NCBI RefSeq assembly: GCF_013372285.1
Contig: NZ_CP054301.1
Coordinates: 3,252,001 to 3,316,000 of the forward strand
DNA length: 64,000 nt
Direction of reading: 5' to 3'
DNA from: Marinomonas primoryensis
Lineage (GTDB): Bacteria > Pseudomonadota > Gammaproteobacteria > Pseudomonadales > Marinomonadaceae
The notes under the pieces are model-generated. The model searched no databases. It had not been told where the DNA came from and saw nothing but the letters and a program-made list of their open reading frames with translations. Below are positions 54,842-63,786 of this stretch, one piece after another. The position numbers and the translations under genes were made by a program. The stretch's first letter is position 1. Every line of letters starts with the position of its first letter.

Positions 54842-54887
54842 AAATAAAAAACACCTAGCGTCTATGCCTTTACGTAAACCATCATAA

Positions 54888-55553
54888 TCACAAGGTCATA
54901 AAAACACCGCCTTTGGCGACCGCTTTTTGATACGCAGGCTGCGCTTCGACTTGCTTGATAAAGCGTGCAATATTCGGAAACTCGGACAAATCCATCCGTG
55001 TACTGGATGCTTGTAGCGGGAAACTCATTTGAATATCGGCAGCGGTTAATTCCTCACCAACGAACCACGTATGCTCACCCAGTGTTTTTTCAATAAACTG
55101 CATTTGTGGCTTAATGCGCGGCAAAATGAATTTTTCTTGAACTTTACCCGTAATGGCTTTGGCAATCGGTTTAATAAAAAAGGGCATTGGACTTTTAGGA
55201 ACCTTCATCATCACTAACTTCATCACCAATAACGGCATCAAAGAACCTTCGGCGAAGTGCAGCCAATAACGGTAATCCAACAACGCCTGACCATCGATCG
55301 GTCTCAAACGCTTTTCCGTATCATAGCGATCTAACAAATACTCGATAATCGCACCTGACTCAGCCACGGTTAATTCACCATCGGTAATCACCGGAGATTT
55401 GCCTAGCGGGTGTATCTTTTTAAGGGACTCTGGCGCGGCAGCGGAATCTGGATCTCGCTTGTATTCAACAATGCCATAGTCCAAGCCAAGCTCTTCTAAT
55501 AACCATAAAATACGCTGAGACCGAGAGTTGTCTAAATGATGTACGGTAATCAT
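54888..55553 (-). CDS. glutathione S-transferase
   Basis: A 221-residue GST. The N-terminal thioredoxin-like domain has NSRSQRILWLLEELGLDY and PVITDGELTVAESGAIIEYL, the latter being the glutathione-binding segment; the C-terminal helical domain has ELTAADIQMSFPL. Substrate is unknown. GGAGG sits five bases before the ATG. It has no evident operon partner. Confidence 0.9.
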   Translation of the reverse strand: MITVHHLDNSRSQRILWLLEELGLDYGIVEYKRDPDSAAAPESLKKIHPLGKSPVITDGELTVAESGAIIEYLLDRYDTEKRLRPIDGQALLDYRYWLHFAEGSLMPLLVMKLVMMKVPKSPMPFFIKPIAKAITGKVQEKFILPRIKPQMQFIEKTLGEHTWFVGEELTAADIQMSFPLQASSTRMDLSEFPNIARFIKQVEAQPAYQKAVAKGGVFMTL

Positions 55554-55900
55554 ATTGCCTCCTTGTTACTTTATCTGAAATGAACGAACACGATGATTTA
55601 ATGTAGCGACACTTATACGCTGCAAAGTGAATAAAAGATGACATAGCAATCATCTAATTTACACCTAAAACAACCAAACAATCATAGTCGATAGAACCAG
55701 CCCACTATACGAACCCAGATTGATTGAAGGTAGAACATCTTTTTTTAATCCTTATAATGTCCACTTCAATTGCAAGCCGCAATTTACTATCGCATCGCTA
55801 AAATGACAGTATGCCGCCCCTTTTTTGATACTTAATTTAAGCGCCATAGAAGAATATCTAGCGTACAACTAACATTTACTCAGACTATTATGGTTAAACG
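55554..55900. other. divergent intergenic region
   Basis: About 350 bp between the divergent GST and AraC-type genes. It is AT-rich and must hold both promoters; no operator, RNA gene or further open frame was recognised. Confidence 0.4.
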
Positions 55901-56650
55901 ATGAAAGATACTATTCAACTTACTTCGTTAGAGCCAAGTAAAAACTTGTCTCCATTCATTGAAAGTTTTTGGATGATTGAAAACCCGAGCGATGAAGATG
56001 AAGAGTTGTCGACTTTCCCAGATGGCGGCATTGATTTATATTTTTTCCATAGCGCTGAGTATCCTCTTCACATTTCACTTGTTGGACTAGAAACAAGCGC
56101 GAAAGTCGGTACGATGCCCAGCCACTCAATACTGCTTGGCGCTCGCTTAAAAATATTAGCCGCTGAATATTTATTAGACATGCCCGTCGCAGATATCCTC
56201 AACGATCGCATCACACTCGACAACGGTTTTGCCGGTATTAACCCAGATGACCTGCAGTGCTTTAATACATTTTGTGAAAAGTTAAGCCTTTATTTTTCTT
56301 CACAATTAACCGCACCGATCGACCCTCGCAAGAAAATAATGTCCGAGCTGATTTATCGCTCTAAAGGCGCGGTTACAGTGACCAAAATAGCAAAATCGGC
56401 CAATTGGAGCAGTCGCCAAATCAATCGTTACTTTAATAAATGGCTCGGTTTAGCCTTAAAAAGTTACTGCGACATTTTACGTTTTCGCAATAGCTTCGAC
56501 TCTCTGAAAATGGGTGAGCTGTTTCCAAAAGAGGGTTTCAACGATCAATCCCACTACATTAAGTTGATCAAAAAATATTCCCACCTTACTCCTAAGCAAT
56601 TAGCTCAAGATGAAAACGACCGATTTGTACAATTATATTCTCAAGATTAG
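55901..56650 (+). CDS. AraC-family transcriptional regulator
   Basis: A 249-residue regulator. The N-terminal half (SPFIESFWMIENPSDEDEEL, FPDGGIDLYF, VGTMPSHSILLGARLK) matches the sensor type with an F-P-D-G loop, and the C-terminal half has the two AraC HTH parts (KIAKSANWSSRQINRYFNKW and FPKEGFNDQSHYIKLIKKYS). It lies just ahead of the siderophore-transport genes, but whether it regulates them is not shown by the sequence. Confidence 0.85.
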   Translation: MKDTIQLTSLEPSKNLSPFIESFWMIENPSDEDEELSTFPDGGIDLYFFHSAEYPLHISLVGLETSAKVGTMPSHSILLGARLKILAAEYLLDMPVADILNDRITLDNGFAGINPDDLQCFNTFCEKLSLYFSSQLTAPIDPRKKIMSELIYRSKGAVTVTKIAKSANWSSRQINRYFNKWLGLALKSYCDILRFRNSFDSLKMGELFPKEGFNDQSHYIKLIKKYSHLTPKQLAQDENDRFVQLYSQD

Positions 56651-56773
56651 CTCTATCATCTATTCCGCTTTATATTCGATTACCAGATACCTTTTCATAA
56701 AAAGCTAGCGTCGCTTTGTGCTTATTGGCACGACCGCTCCTATTAAGTTTAATTTGTGTGGCATAAAACCATA

Positions 56774-57760
56774 ATGAAGATGATTATCATTAGCGCTTTT
56801 ATTTTTATCTCTTTTTGCAATTCTTGGGCAGCGGAAGACACGCAATTTCCGATTACGATTGAACACGCCTTCGGTTCGTCCGTTATTATGCAAAAACCTA
56901 AACGCGTCGCTACAGTGGCTTGGGCCAATCACGAAGTGCCATTAGCGTTAGGCATCGTACCTGTTGGTTTTGCTGCCGCCACCTTTGGCGACGATAATGG
57001 TGATGGTGTATTGCCTTGGGTGGCCGACCAACTCAACACCTTGAACGCCAAAACGCCGGTGTTGTTTGATGAAGGGGACGGGGTCGATTTTGAAGCCGTC
57101 GCCGCCACACAACCCGATGTGATTTTGGCCGCTTATTCAGGTTTAAGCCAATCCGATTACGACACACTAAGCATGATCGCTCCGGTTGTGGCGTTCCCAA
57201 ACAAGCCTTGGTCGACAAACTGGCGCAGTATGATTCGCATTAATAGTGCGGGGTTGGGTATGGCAAAAGAGGGAGAAACGCTCATTGCCCACATTGAGAC
57301 TCAAATCGCCGAACGGGTCGCTCACTACCCTGAGTTGAAAGGTAAATCCGCCATGTTCATCACGCACCTCGATCCAACGGATTTGAGTGTTATACGCTTT
57401 TACAGTGCCAACGATGCCCGCGTGAGTTTCTTTGATGACTTAGGCCTTCAATCTCCCCCGAGCGTAAAAAATATCAGTCGTGATGGTCAATATTCTGGCG
57501 AAAGCAGCATTGAACAAATAGATGAATTTAACGATGTCGATATTTTTGTCACTTATGGCAATAAGCAATTATTGACGCCTTTAACCACTAATCCACTCAT
57601 GTCGAAAATGCGCGCCATTAGAAGTGGCGCTATTGTCATGCTCGGCAACAGTCAAATAGCCACTGCGGCGAATCCTACGCCATTGTCGATATCTTGGGTA
57701 CTGGATGATTATCTTGACGCCCTTGCCGCCGCGGCACGTAAAGCGGAATCGACACAATGA
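56774..57760 (+). CDS. iron-siderophore ABC transporter, substrate-binding protein
   Basis: A 328-residue periplasmic protein of the FecB/FepB/FhuD class. Signal peptide to about residue 19 (FCNSWA-AED). Mature segments PKRVATVAWANHEVPLALGI, VDFEAVAATQPDVILAAYSG and LSMIAPVVAFPNKPW are typical. The frame opens at 56756, but the ATG at 56774 gives the better signal peptide. The stop overlaps the start of the first permease gene (ATGA). A Fur-box-like sequence overlaps the start codon. Confidence 0.88.
   Translation: MKMIIISAFIFISFCNSWAAEDTQFPITIEHAFGSSVIMQKPKRVATVAWANHEVPLALGIVPVGFAAATFGDDNGDGVLPWVADQLNTLNAKTPVLFDEGDGVDFEAVAATQPDVILAAYSGLSQSDYDTLSMIAPVVAFPNKPWSTNWRSMIRINSAGLGMAKEGETLIAHIETQIAERVAHYPELKGKSAMFITHLDPTDLSVIRFYSANDARVSFFDDLGLQSPPSVKNISRDGQYSGESSIEQIDEFNDVDIFVTYGNKQLLTPLTTNPLMSKMRAIRSGAIVMLGNSQIATAANPTPLSISWVLDDYLDALAAAARKAESTQ
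56775..56789. promoter_or_regulatory. putative Fur box overlapping the binding-protein start
   Basis: TGAAGATGATTATCA matches the 7-1-7 Fur consensus TGATAATnATTATCA at 12 of 14 defined positions. It covers codons 1-6 of the gene starting at 56774, so it would act from just downstream of the promoter, or else the real start is further down. Confidence 0.6.
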
Positions 57761-58776
57761 ACAAAGTCACTCGATTCAAAGAAAGCTCGATAACGCGACC
57801 TGCCGCACTGTTTTGCCTGATCGTAGTCTTGATCGCTTTGTGCTTTTCATCGATTGCCATCGGTACCCGAAACGTGTCTTGGCAAGAAATCTTCGGCGCG
57901 CTTCAAGGGCAAATGAACACCATGGGCGAAGCATCAGTCGCTATGCGTATCCCTCGTACAGTTCTAGCCGTCATTGCAGGCAGTGCACTGGGGTTATCTG
58001 GCGCCATAATGCAAAGCGTGACTCGCAATCCGTTGGCGGATCCCGGCATTTTGGGTGTCAATGTTGGCGCCGCTTTCTTTGTTGTCATCGGATTGGCTTG
58101 GTTCGGCATAAATCAACTACAAAGCTATGTCTGGATCGCCATTTTGGGCGCAGGCATAACCGCCATATTTGTGTATTTCATCAGTTCAATGGGCTATGGA
58201 AAATCAACACCGCTCAAATTCGCTCTCGCAGGTGCCGCCACGTCGGCAGCGCTGTCTTCTTTTACTGTCGCGGTGGTATTACCCAGAAACGACATTGCGG
58301 GCGGCGTGAATTCTTGGCAGATAGGCGGTGTCGGCGGCGCCACATTTGACAGCATACAGCTTGTTCTGCCCTTTCTTATCGTTGGCGTTTTACTGAGTGC
58401 GTTTGTTGCAAGAAAGCTCAACTCGCTGGCGCTGGGAGACGACATTGCCGCGGGATTGGGGGAAAACGTCGCTTGGATACGCGGCATGGCATGGTTATCG
58501 GCGGTGTTATTGTGTGGCGCAACGACCGCCATTTGCGGCCCCATTGGTTTTGTCGGTTTGGTTGTGCCTCATTTATGCCGTTTGCTCGTCGGCGTCGATA
58601 ATCGCTGGTTGTTGATTTTTTCCGCCTTAGGCGGCGCGTGTTTATTACTCATCGCCGATGTGGTTGGACGCATTGCATCAAGGCCAAGTGAGTTGTCCGT
58701 CGGTGTGGTGACAGCGTTTGTTGGCGCGCCCTTTTTTATCTGGATTGTACGTCGCCAGCGCGTGAAGGAGCTATGA
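57757..58776 (+). CDS. FecCD-family iron-siderophore permease 1
   Basis: A 339-residue permease with about nine to ten membrane helices. RIPRTVLAVIAGSALGLSGAIMQSVTRNPLADPGILGVN and ICGPIGFVGLVVPHLCRLLVG are family landmarks, the second being next to the ATPase-coupling region. Overlaps its neighbours by four bases on each side, so the four transporter genes are translationally coupled. Confidence 0.9.
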   Translation: MNKVTRFKESSITRPAALFCLIVVLIALCFSSIAIGTRNVSWQEIFGALQGQMNTMGEASVAMRIPRTVLAVIAGSALGLSGAIMQSVTRNPLADPGILGVNVGAAFFVVIGLAWFGINQLQSYVWIAILGAGITAIFVYFISSMGYGKSTPLKFALAGAATSAALSSFTVAVVLPRNDIAGGVNSWQIGGVGGATFDSIQLVLPFLIVGVLLSAFVARKLNSLALGDDIAAGLGENVAWIRGMAWLSAVLLCGATTAICGPIGFVGLVVPHLCRLLVGVDNRWLLIFSALGGACLLLIADVVGRIASRPSELSVGVVTAFVGAPFFIWIVRRQRVKEL

Positions 58777-59816
58777 TGAGCAACCTAGATAACACCTTAT
58801 CTCGCGTGCAATATGGCCGTAAACATCGCTCAATTCGATGGATTCGCCTTGTTGTCATTCTGTGCATTCTTGTCTCGGTCGCTTTTTCCATTACCTTGGT
58901 TCTGGGCCAATCCTTCACGCCGCCAAACGATGTATTGAATGTGCTACTTGGTGACGATGTACCAGGCGCCTCTTTTGTCGTCGGTCACCTGCGTCTGCCA
59001 CGAGCGGTTATTTCCCTTCTGGTCGGTATGAGTTTTGGCATGGCTGGTGTGGCGTTTCAAATCATGTTGAGAAATCCACTCGCCAGTCCCGACATCATCG
59101 GTGTGAGCTCTGGCGCGACCGCCGCAGCGGTGTTCGCCATTATTGTGCTGAATATGGATGGTGCGAGCGTGGCGTTTTTTTCCATTACGATCGGTTTGCT
59201 AGTTGCCATGACCATCTACGCTTTGTCTTATCGTAATGGCGCCACGGGAACACGACTCATTTTAATCGGTATCGGTGTCTCCGCTATGATCGAAAGCTTT
59301 ATTGTCTATTTGCTGTCGCAAGCTCAATCATGGGATCGACAAGAAGCCATTCGCTGGTTAAGTGGCAGTGTCAATTCCGCGCAATTAGATCAAGCGCTGC
59401 CATTGCTCATCTCATTATTAATATTTGGTGGTTTTTTACTGAGCCGAAGCCGTGATCTGGACACCTTACGAATGGGCGACGATACGGCGCAATCGCTCGG
59501 TGTGCGAGTCGGTATGACGCGAATTACCGTCATTATCGCTTCTGTGGGACTCATTGCAGTCGGTGTTGCCATCACTGGCCCCATCGCTTTTGTGGCTTTT
59601 TTGTCTGGTCCCATCGCCATGAGACTCATCAAAAACAATGGTTCTATCATCCTTCCTGCTGGTCTTATTGGCGCTTGCTTGGTTTTGTCTGGCGATTATA
59701 TTGGACAATTTTTGCTGCCTAGCCGCTACCCGGTTGGTGTTATTACCGGTGCATTAGGCGCGCCTTATCTTATTTATCTCATCATTCGGGTGAATCGCAA
59801 AGGAGGCTCACTATGA
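58773..59816 (+). CDS. FecCD-family iron-siderophore permease 2
   Basis: A 347-residue permease, paralogous to the first. RLPRAVISLLVGMSFGMAGVAFQ, RNPLASPDIIGVSSGA and AITGPIAFVAFLSGPIAMRL are the family landmarks. It pairs with permease 1 to form the channel. The ATG at 58773 overlaps the preceding stop; 58776 is an equally possible start. Confidence 0.9.
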   Translation: MMSNLDNTLSRVQYGRKHRSIRWIRLVVILCILVSVAFSITLVLGQSFTPPNDVLNVLLGDDVPGASFVVGHLRLPRAVISLLVGMSFGMAGVAFQIMLRNPLASPDIIGVSSGATAAAVFAIIVLNMDGASVAFFSITIGLLVAMTIYALSYRNGATGTRLILIGIGVSAMIESFIVYLLSQAQSWDRQEAIRWLSGSVNSAQLDQALPLLISLLIFGGFLLSRSRDLDTLRMGDDTAQSLGVRVGMTRITVIIASVGLIAVGVAITGPIAFVAFLSGPIAMRLIKNNGSIILPAGLIGACLVLSGDYIGQFLLPSRYPVGVITGALGAPYLIYLIIRVNRKGGSL

Positions 59817-60622
59817 CACTTAACCATCAGTTCATCGTGGATCATCTTGATGCCGGATATGGCGATAAAACCATCCTTGATAATATCAACATAGAAATAC
59901 TGGCGGGTCAGATCACGTCCATTATCGGCGCAAACGCCTGTGGAAAATCCACGTTATTACGTACTATGTCTCGCTTAATCTCGCCCTCTCAAGGTCAGGT
60001 TTTACTCGATGGAAAATCCATACATAAGATGCCAACACGGCAGTTAGCTCAAACGCTTGGTCTGCTGCCTCAGTCACCGATTGCACCAGAAGGCATCACG
60101 GTTGGCGATCTGGTTAGCCGAGGACGACACCCTCATCACGGTTTCATGTCCCGCTGGAATAAAACGGACGATGAAGCCATCGCCAAAGCGCTAGACACCA
60201 CCAAAACCACAGAACTAATAGATCGAGAAATAGACGAACTGTCGGGCGGACAACGTCAGCGTGTGTGGATCGCCATGGCGCTCGCACAAGAAACTGAGAT
60301 TTTACTGCTGGATGAACCGACAACCTTTCTCGATGTCACCCACCAAATGGAAGTATTAGATCTGCTGATTGATTTAAATCAAAGCCAAGGCACCACCATC
60401 GTATTGGTCTTGCATGATTTAAACCTAGCGTCACGTTATTCAGACCAACTCATCGCCATGCGACAAGGCCGCATACACGCTTATGGAACGCCGAAAAATG
60501 TCATCACAGAAGACGTCATTCAGTCAGTTTTCGGTCTGCACAATCAAATAATGCTCGACCCTCTTTCCGGCCGCCCGATGGTACTGCCAATCGGGCGTCA
60601 CAAAATCACCAAAACCACTTAA
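59813..60622 (+). CDS. iron-siderophore ABC transporter ATP-binding protein
   Basis: A 269-residue FecE/FhuC-type ATPase. Walker A GANACGKST, signature DELSGGQRQRVWIAMAL, Walker B ILLLDEPTTFLD and H-loop VLHDL are intact; SRGRHPHHGF is the usual FecE-type segment. It starts inside the permease 2 stop (ATGA) and completes the importer. Confidence 0.92.
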   Translation: MTLNHQFIVDHLDAGYGDKTILDNINIEILAGQITSIIGANACGKSTLLRTMSRLISPSQGQVLLDGKSIHKMPTRQLAQTLGLLPQSPIAPEGITVGDLVSRGRHPHHGFMSRWNKTDDEAIAKALDTTKTTELIDREIDELSGGQRQRVWIAMALAQETEILLLDEPTTFLDVTHQMEVLDLLIDLNQSQGTTIVLVLHDLNLASRYSDQLIAMRQGRIHAYGTPKNVITEDVIQSVFGLHNQIMLDPLSGRPMVLPIGRHKITKTT

Positions 60623-60670
60623 GAAAACAGAAGGCTTTAACCAGACAAAAAGCACTTGGGGAAATTCAAT

Positions 60671-60685
60671 TCATTAACATTATCA
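60671..60685. promoter_or_regulatory. possible Fur box ahead of the siderophore receptor gene
   Basis: TCATTAACATTATCA; its complement matches TGATAATnATTATCA at 11 of 14 defined positions, with one perfect half-site. It lies 64 bp ahead of the receptor start, in the only sizeable gap of this unit. Confidence 0.5.
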
Positions 60686-60748
60686 ATAACCATTAACAAC
60701 AGCATTTCTATATCGATTTGTGGAATAATTCACTATGAGGAACCTAAA

Positions 60749-62800
60749 ATGAAGAAAAAAAGCACCCTGCCTTTAACACTAAAGCAAAACCACTATGCCA
60801 AGACCGCGCTTTTCTGCTGCTCAATCATAACGCCTATCATTGGCTACGCAGACACAGAAGGAGAAACCGAAGCGTTTCGACTGTCTCCAATTATCGTTAA
60901 CGATCAAATATTAGCGGACGACGATTCCAACTCCGTCGTTGCCAAAGAGCTCTGGGGCGGCGGCAAAGTCGCCACCAGTATTTTGGACACGCCCGCTTCT
61001 GTGTCAGTGATCACAGAAAAAGAAATCCAACAGCGCAACGCCAGCACAACAGAAGAAGTCCTTGAATACACACCGGGCACCGTGACGGGTTACTACAGTA
61101 CAGATGACCGAAATGACTACTTCCAAATTCGCGGTTTTAGTGCCACAACCTATCGTGATGGACTAACGCTTGGCTCTATGAGGGGCATTAGAGAAGACGC
61201 TTATGCTTTCGAACGCGTTGAGGTAATTCGCGGTGCGAACTCCACTTTGTTTGGTCCTGCAGACCCAGGTGGATCCATCAACTTTGTCAGTAAACAGCCA
61301 AAATTTGATGAATTCGGAAATGCCTACGTCACCTATGGCTCCAACGATCACAAAGAAGTTGGCATCGATGTTGGCAATACACTAAATGAAAACGAAACAC
61401 TGGCGTATCGATTAACAGGCAAAGTGAAAGACAGCGACCGAGAATACGATTATTCGAAAGACGATTCGCAATTTATTATGGGCGGCCTTTCTTGGGAACC
61501 TAATGACGATACCAGAGCTAACTTGATCGTTGACTATCTAAAAACCGATTCCTCACCGAACAGCGGCGGTTACCCTGCGGGCAAAGAATACGACAGCAGC
61601 ATACTCTATGGCGAACCGGATTATAATTCCCATGATGTGGAGCGCACCAATATCAGTGCACACATTACCCACAACCTTGATAACAACTTCAAAGTCATTT
61701 CGAATTTAAGATACAGTGATGCCGAAGACAGTTTTGGTTATTTGTACTTAAGTAAATATTCTTCAGACACATCTGGAACGACTATGGGTCGTGACTACTA
61801 TGGCCAAAATTCCAAGCTGGAACAGTTTAATGGCAATTTACTAGGACAATACGACATAAGCTTTGATCGTCTCGACAGCAGCACAGTATTTGGCATCGAG
61901 TATCAAGATTCGACAACCGATTCCACTTCCTACTATGGAAGTGCTTCGAGCATTGATATTGATAACCCAGTTTATTCTGGTGCCCCTACAAACATACCGG
62001 TTTACGGCAACACACAAAGCGATTACCAGACGAAAGCTCTGTTGATTCAGCAAAACTTCGCACTAGATGACAAATACATCCTTACCCTTGGCGCACGACA
62101 CGACGACATTGATGTTGATCAATTAAACTATTTAACAGAGACAAAATCGTCCAATGATTTTTCAGAAGACACGTTCCGCTCGGCATTCACATACAAATTA
62201 AGCGATGAAGTCTCTGCTTACATTAGCCAAGTCGAATCCGTAGCGCCACCATCGGCGACGAGTACAAAAATTGTCCGCGGTGAGCAACTTGAAATCGGAG
62301 CAAAGTATTCTCCAAACAATATGAATGCGCTATTTTCTGTTGCTATTTACGATCTTGAAAAAAGCAATGTAGAAACCGCGTCTTTCCAAAGTAGCGGTAT
62401 TGTTCGTGAAGTGATTGGTAAAAACCAAGTCAAAGGTATTGATCTAGAAGCAAGAGCGGAATTAACAGAGAGCTTAAGCATCTCAGGTGGTTACTCATAT
62501 ATGGAGCCAAAAATCACTGAAGATGATAACTACGAGGGTAATACCATCTCATACACGCCAAAACATTCTGCTTCTGTATGGGGCCATTACACACTTCCAC
62601 GTCAAGACATGTCTGTAGGGTTAGGCGCTCGTTACATCGGCTCCTACTACTTTAGCAATAGCAATGATGCCAAAAGTGAAGCCGCTGTGATCGTTGACGC
62701 CTCTTTTGGTTATGACATGACAAAAGCCACTCAACTTTCTATGAACATCAGCAATTTGTTTGGCAAAGAATACGTTGCGGGTATGGACCGCTTTTTGTAG
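60749..62800 (+). CDS. TonB-dependent siderophore receptor, truncated at the C-terminus
   Basis: A 683-residue receptor with signal peptide (to about residue 30, GYA-DT). The plug (TPASVSVITEKEIQQRNAST, YFQIRGFSATTYRDG) and barrel match ferric-siderophore receptors of the FhuE/FpvA type without an STN domain. GAGGAA precedes the ATG at 60749. The end is wrong: after NISNLFGKEYVAG a normal receptor continues about 20 residues to a terminal Tyr-x-Phe or Trp, whereas here the frame enters the left end of an IS3-family element and ends DRFL. Barrel closure and BamA recognition may fail. Confidence 0.85.
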   Translation: MKKKSTLPLTLKQNHYAKTALFCCSIITPIIGYADTEGETEAFRLSPIIVNDQILADDDSNSVVAKELWGGGKVATSILDTPASVSVITEKEIQQRNASTTEEVLEYTPGTVTGYYSTDDRNDYFQIRGFSATTYRDGLTLGSMRGIREDAYAFERVEVIRGANSTLFGPADPGGSINFVSKQPKFDEFGNAYVTYGSNDHKEVGIDVGNTLNENETLAYRLTGKVKDSDREYDYSKDDSQFIMGGLSWEPNDDTRANLIVDYLKTDSSPNSGGYPAGKEYDSSILYGEPDYNSHDVERTNISAHITHNLDNNFKVISNLRYSDAEDSFGYLYLSKYSSDTSGTTMGRDYYGQNSKLEQFNGNLLGQYDISFDRLDSSTVFGIEYQDSTTDSTSYYGSASSIDIDNPVYSGAPTNIPVYGNTQSDYQTKALLIQQNFALDDKYILTLGARHDDIDVDQLNYLTETKSSNDFSEDTFRSAFTYKLSDEVSAYISQVESVAPPSATSTKIVRGEQLEIGAKYSPNNMNALFSVAIYDLEKSNVETASFQSSGIVREVIGKNQVKGIDLEARAELTESLSISGGYSYMEPKITEDDNYEGNTISYTPKHSASVWGHYTLPRQDMSVGLGARYIGSYYFSNSNDAKSEAAVIVDASFGYDMTKATQLSMNISNLFGKEYVAGMDRFL

Positions 62801-62843
62801 ACATCTCATAGCTATATAATAATAGGTAAAGATGAGGTGAATT

Positions 62844-63146
62844 ATGAGTGGGAAACGCTATACCGAAGAGTTCAAAATTGAAGCCGTTAAACAAGTAACA
62901 GAGCGTGGTTATAAGATTGCTGAAGTGGCTGAGCGACTTGGCGTTAGTTACAAAAGTATGCATGATTGGATTGCTCGATACCGCAAACCTGAAGCAAGTC
63001 GAAAAGCGGAAGATTCCGCTCAGTCAGAGATCCAACGGCTCAAAGCGGAGCTTCAGCGGGTGACCGAAGAGAGGGACATTCTAAAGGAGGCCGCCGTGTA
63101 CTTTGCCGGGGAGTCAAAGAAAAGTACACGTTCGCCAAAATCCTGA
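62844..63146 (+). CDS. IS3-family transposase OrfA
   Basis: A 100-residue OrfA. The N-terminal HTH reads YTEEFKIEAVKQVTERGYKI and AERLGVSYKSMHDWIARY; the C-terminal leucine-zipper part is IQRLKAELQRVTEERDILKE, then AAVYFA as in IS3 elements. A slippery A-rich stretch near its end (AAAGAAAAG) is placed where the -1 frameshift to OrfAB occurs in this family. OrfA alone cannot transpose the element. Confidence 0.88.
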   Translation: MSGKRYTEEFKIEAVKQVTERGYKIAEVAERLGVSYKSMHDWIARYRKPEASRKAEDSAQSEIQRLKAELQRVTEERDILKEAAVYFAGESKKSTRSPKS

Positions 63147-63723
63147 CTCAACGAACTAATTCCCTGTGTTGTCTTATGACCGAACACTGCAAGTCCATGG
63201 GAGCGGTTTTTAGCGGCTGGACCGCTAAAAGTCGACGAGAACGCAGAAATGACCAATTGCCGTTGGGGTAAATACATTGGCTTGAGAGTGGTTGTGTTTA
63301 CGGCTACCTGTCACCAAAGACCTAAAGAAAAGGAGAAGGTAGGATTTGTGGAAAGAATTGATCGTAGGGTGGTCAATGAGATCCAAGAGCAACAGCGAGG
63401 TCGGTTATTGATGCTTTACTCATGCTATTTGGCGGCGACGTCCCACAAAGAACTGGTGCACTCCACAAGGCGCTCAATATACCTCGAAAGATTGGCAAGG
63501 CATAGCAAAGATAATAATCACGGAAGCCCAGTATGAGCCGTCGTGGTAATTGCCATGATAATGCCGTTGCGGAAAGCTTTTTCTCATTTTAAAAAAAGAA
63601 AGAGTACACCATCGAACCTATCAAGCAGAAGCGATATGGTTCGTTGGGAATTTTGATTATATCGGTGCTGCCCCGCCAATCAAAAAGCGACACCATGGAT
63701 CCAATGATGGATTATCGCCACTG
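63114..63723 (+). pseudogene. IS3-family transposase OrfB, frameshifted remnant
   Basis: Pieces of OrfB appear in changing frames: KKYTFAKILTQRTNSL after the slippery site, an HSD-like region near 63451 where the catalytic Asp codon has lost a base, MSRRGNCHDNAVAESFF at 63533-63583 with the catalytic Glu, and KKERVHHRTYQAEA further on. Several indels and an internal deletion remove an intact DDE triad, so the element is not autonomous. Confidence 0.8.
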
Positions 63724-63786
63724 CAATATGAAAGCTTATTTTACAGACGTAGAAACTGTCTAGGAAACTGGGTCCATACCATATTA

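Larger units (their letters stand above)
62784..63776 (+). mobile_element. degenerate IS3-family insertion sequence
   Basis: About 1 kb bounded by imperfect inverted repeats: left TGGACCGCTTTTTGTAGACA (62784-62803), right complement TGGACCCAGTTTCCTAGACA (63757-63776), 15 of 20 matching, with the TG...CA ends of the family. An intact OrfA and a broken OrfB lie inside. The 4 bp outside each end (GGTA left, TACC right) are complementary rather than a direct duplication, so target-site duplication is unclear. Confidence 0.82.

Noticed and set aside
57705..58349. 214-residue plus-strand frame inside the first FecCD permease
   Set aside because: It is a shifted frame of the permease gene, rich in His, Arg and Cys, as expected of a shadow frame.
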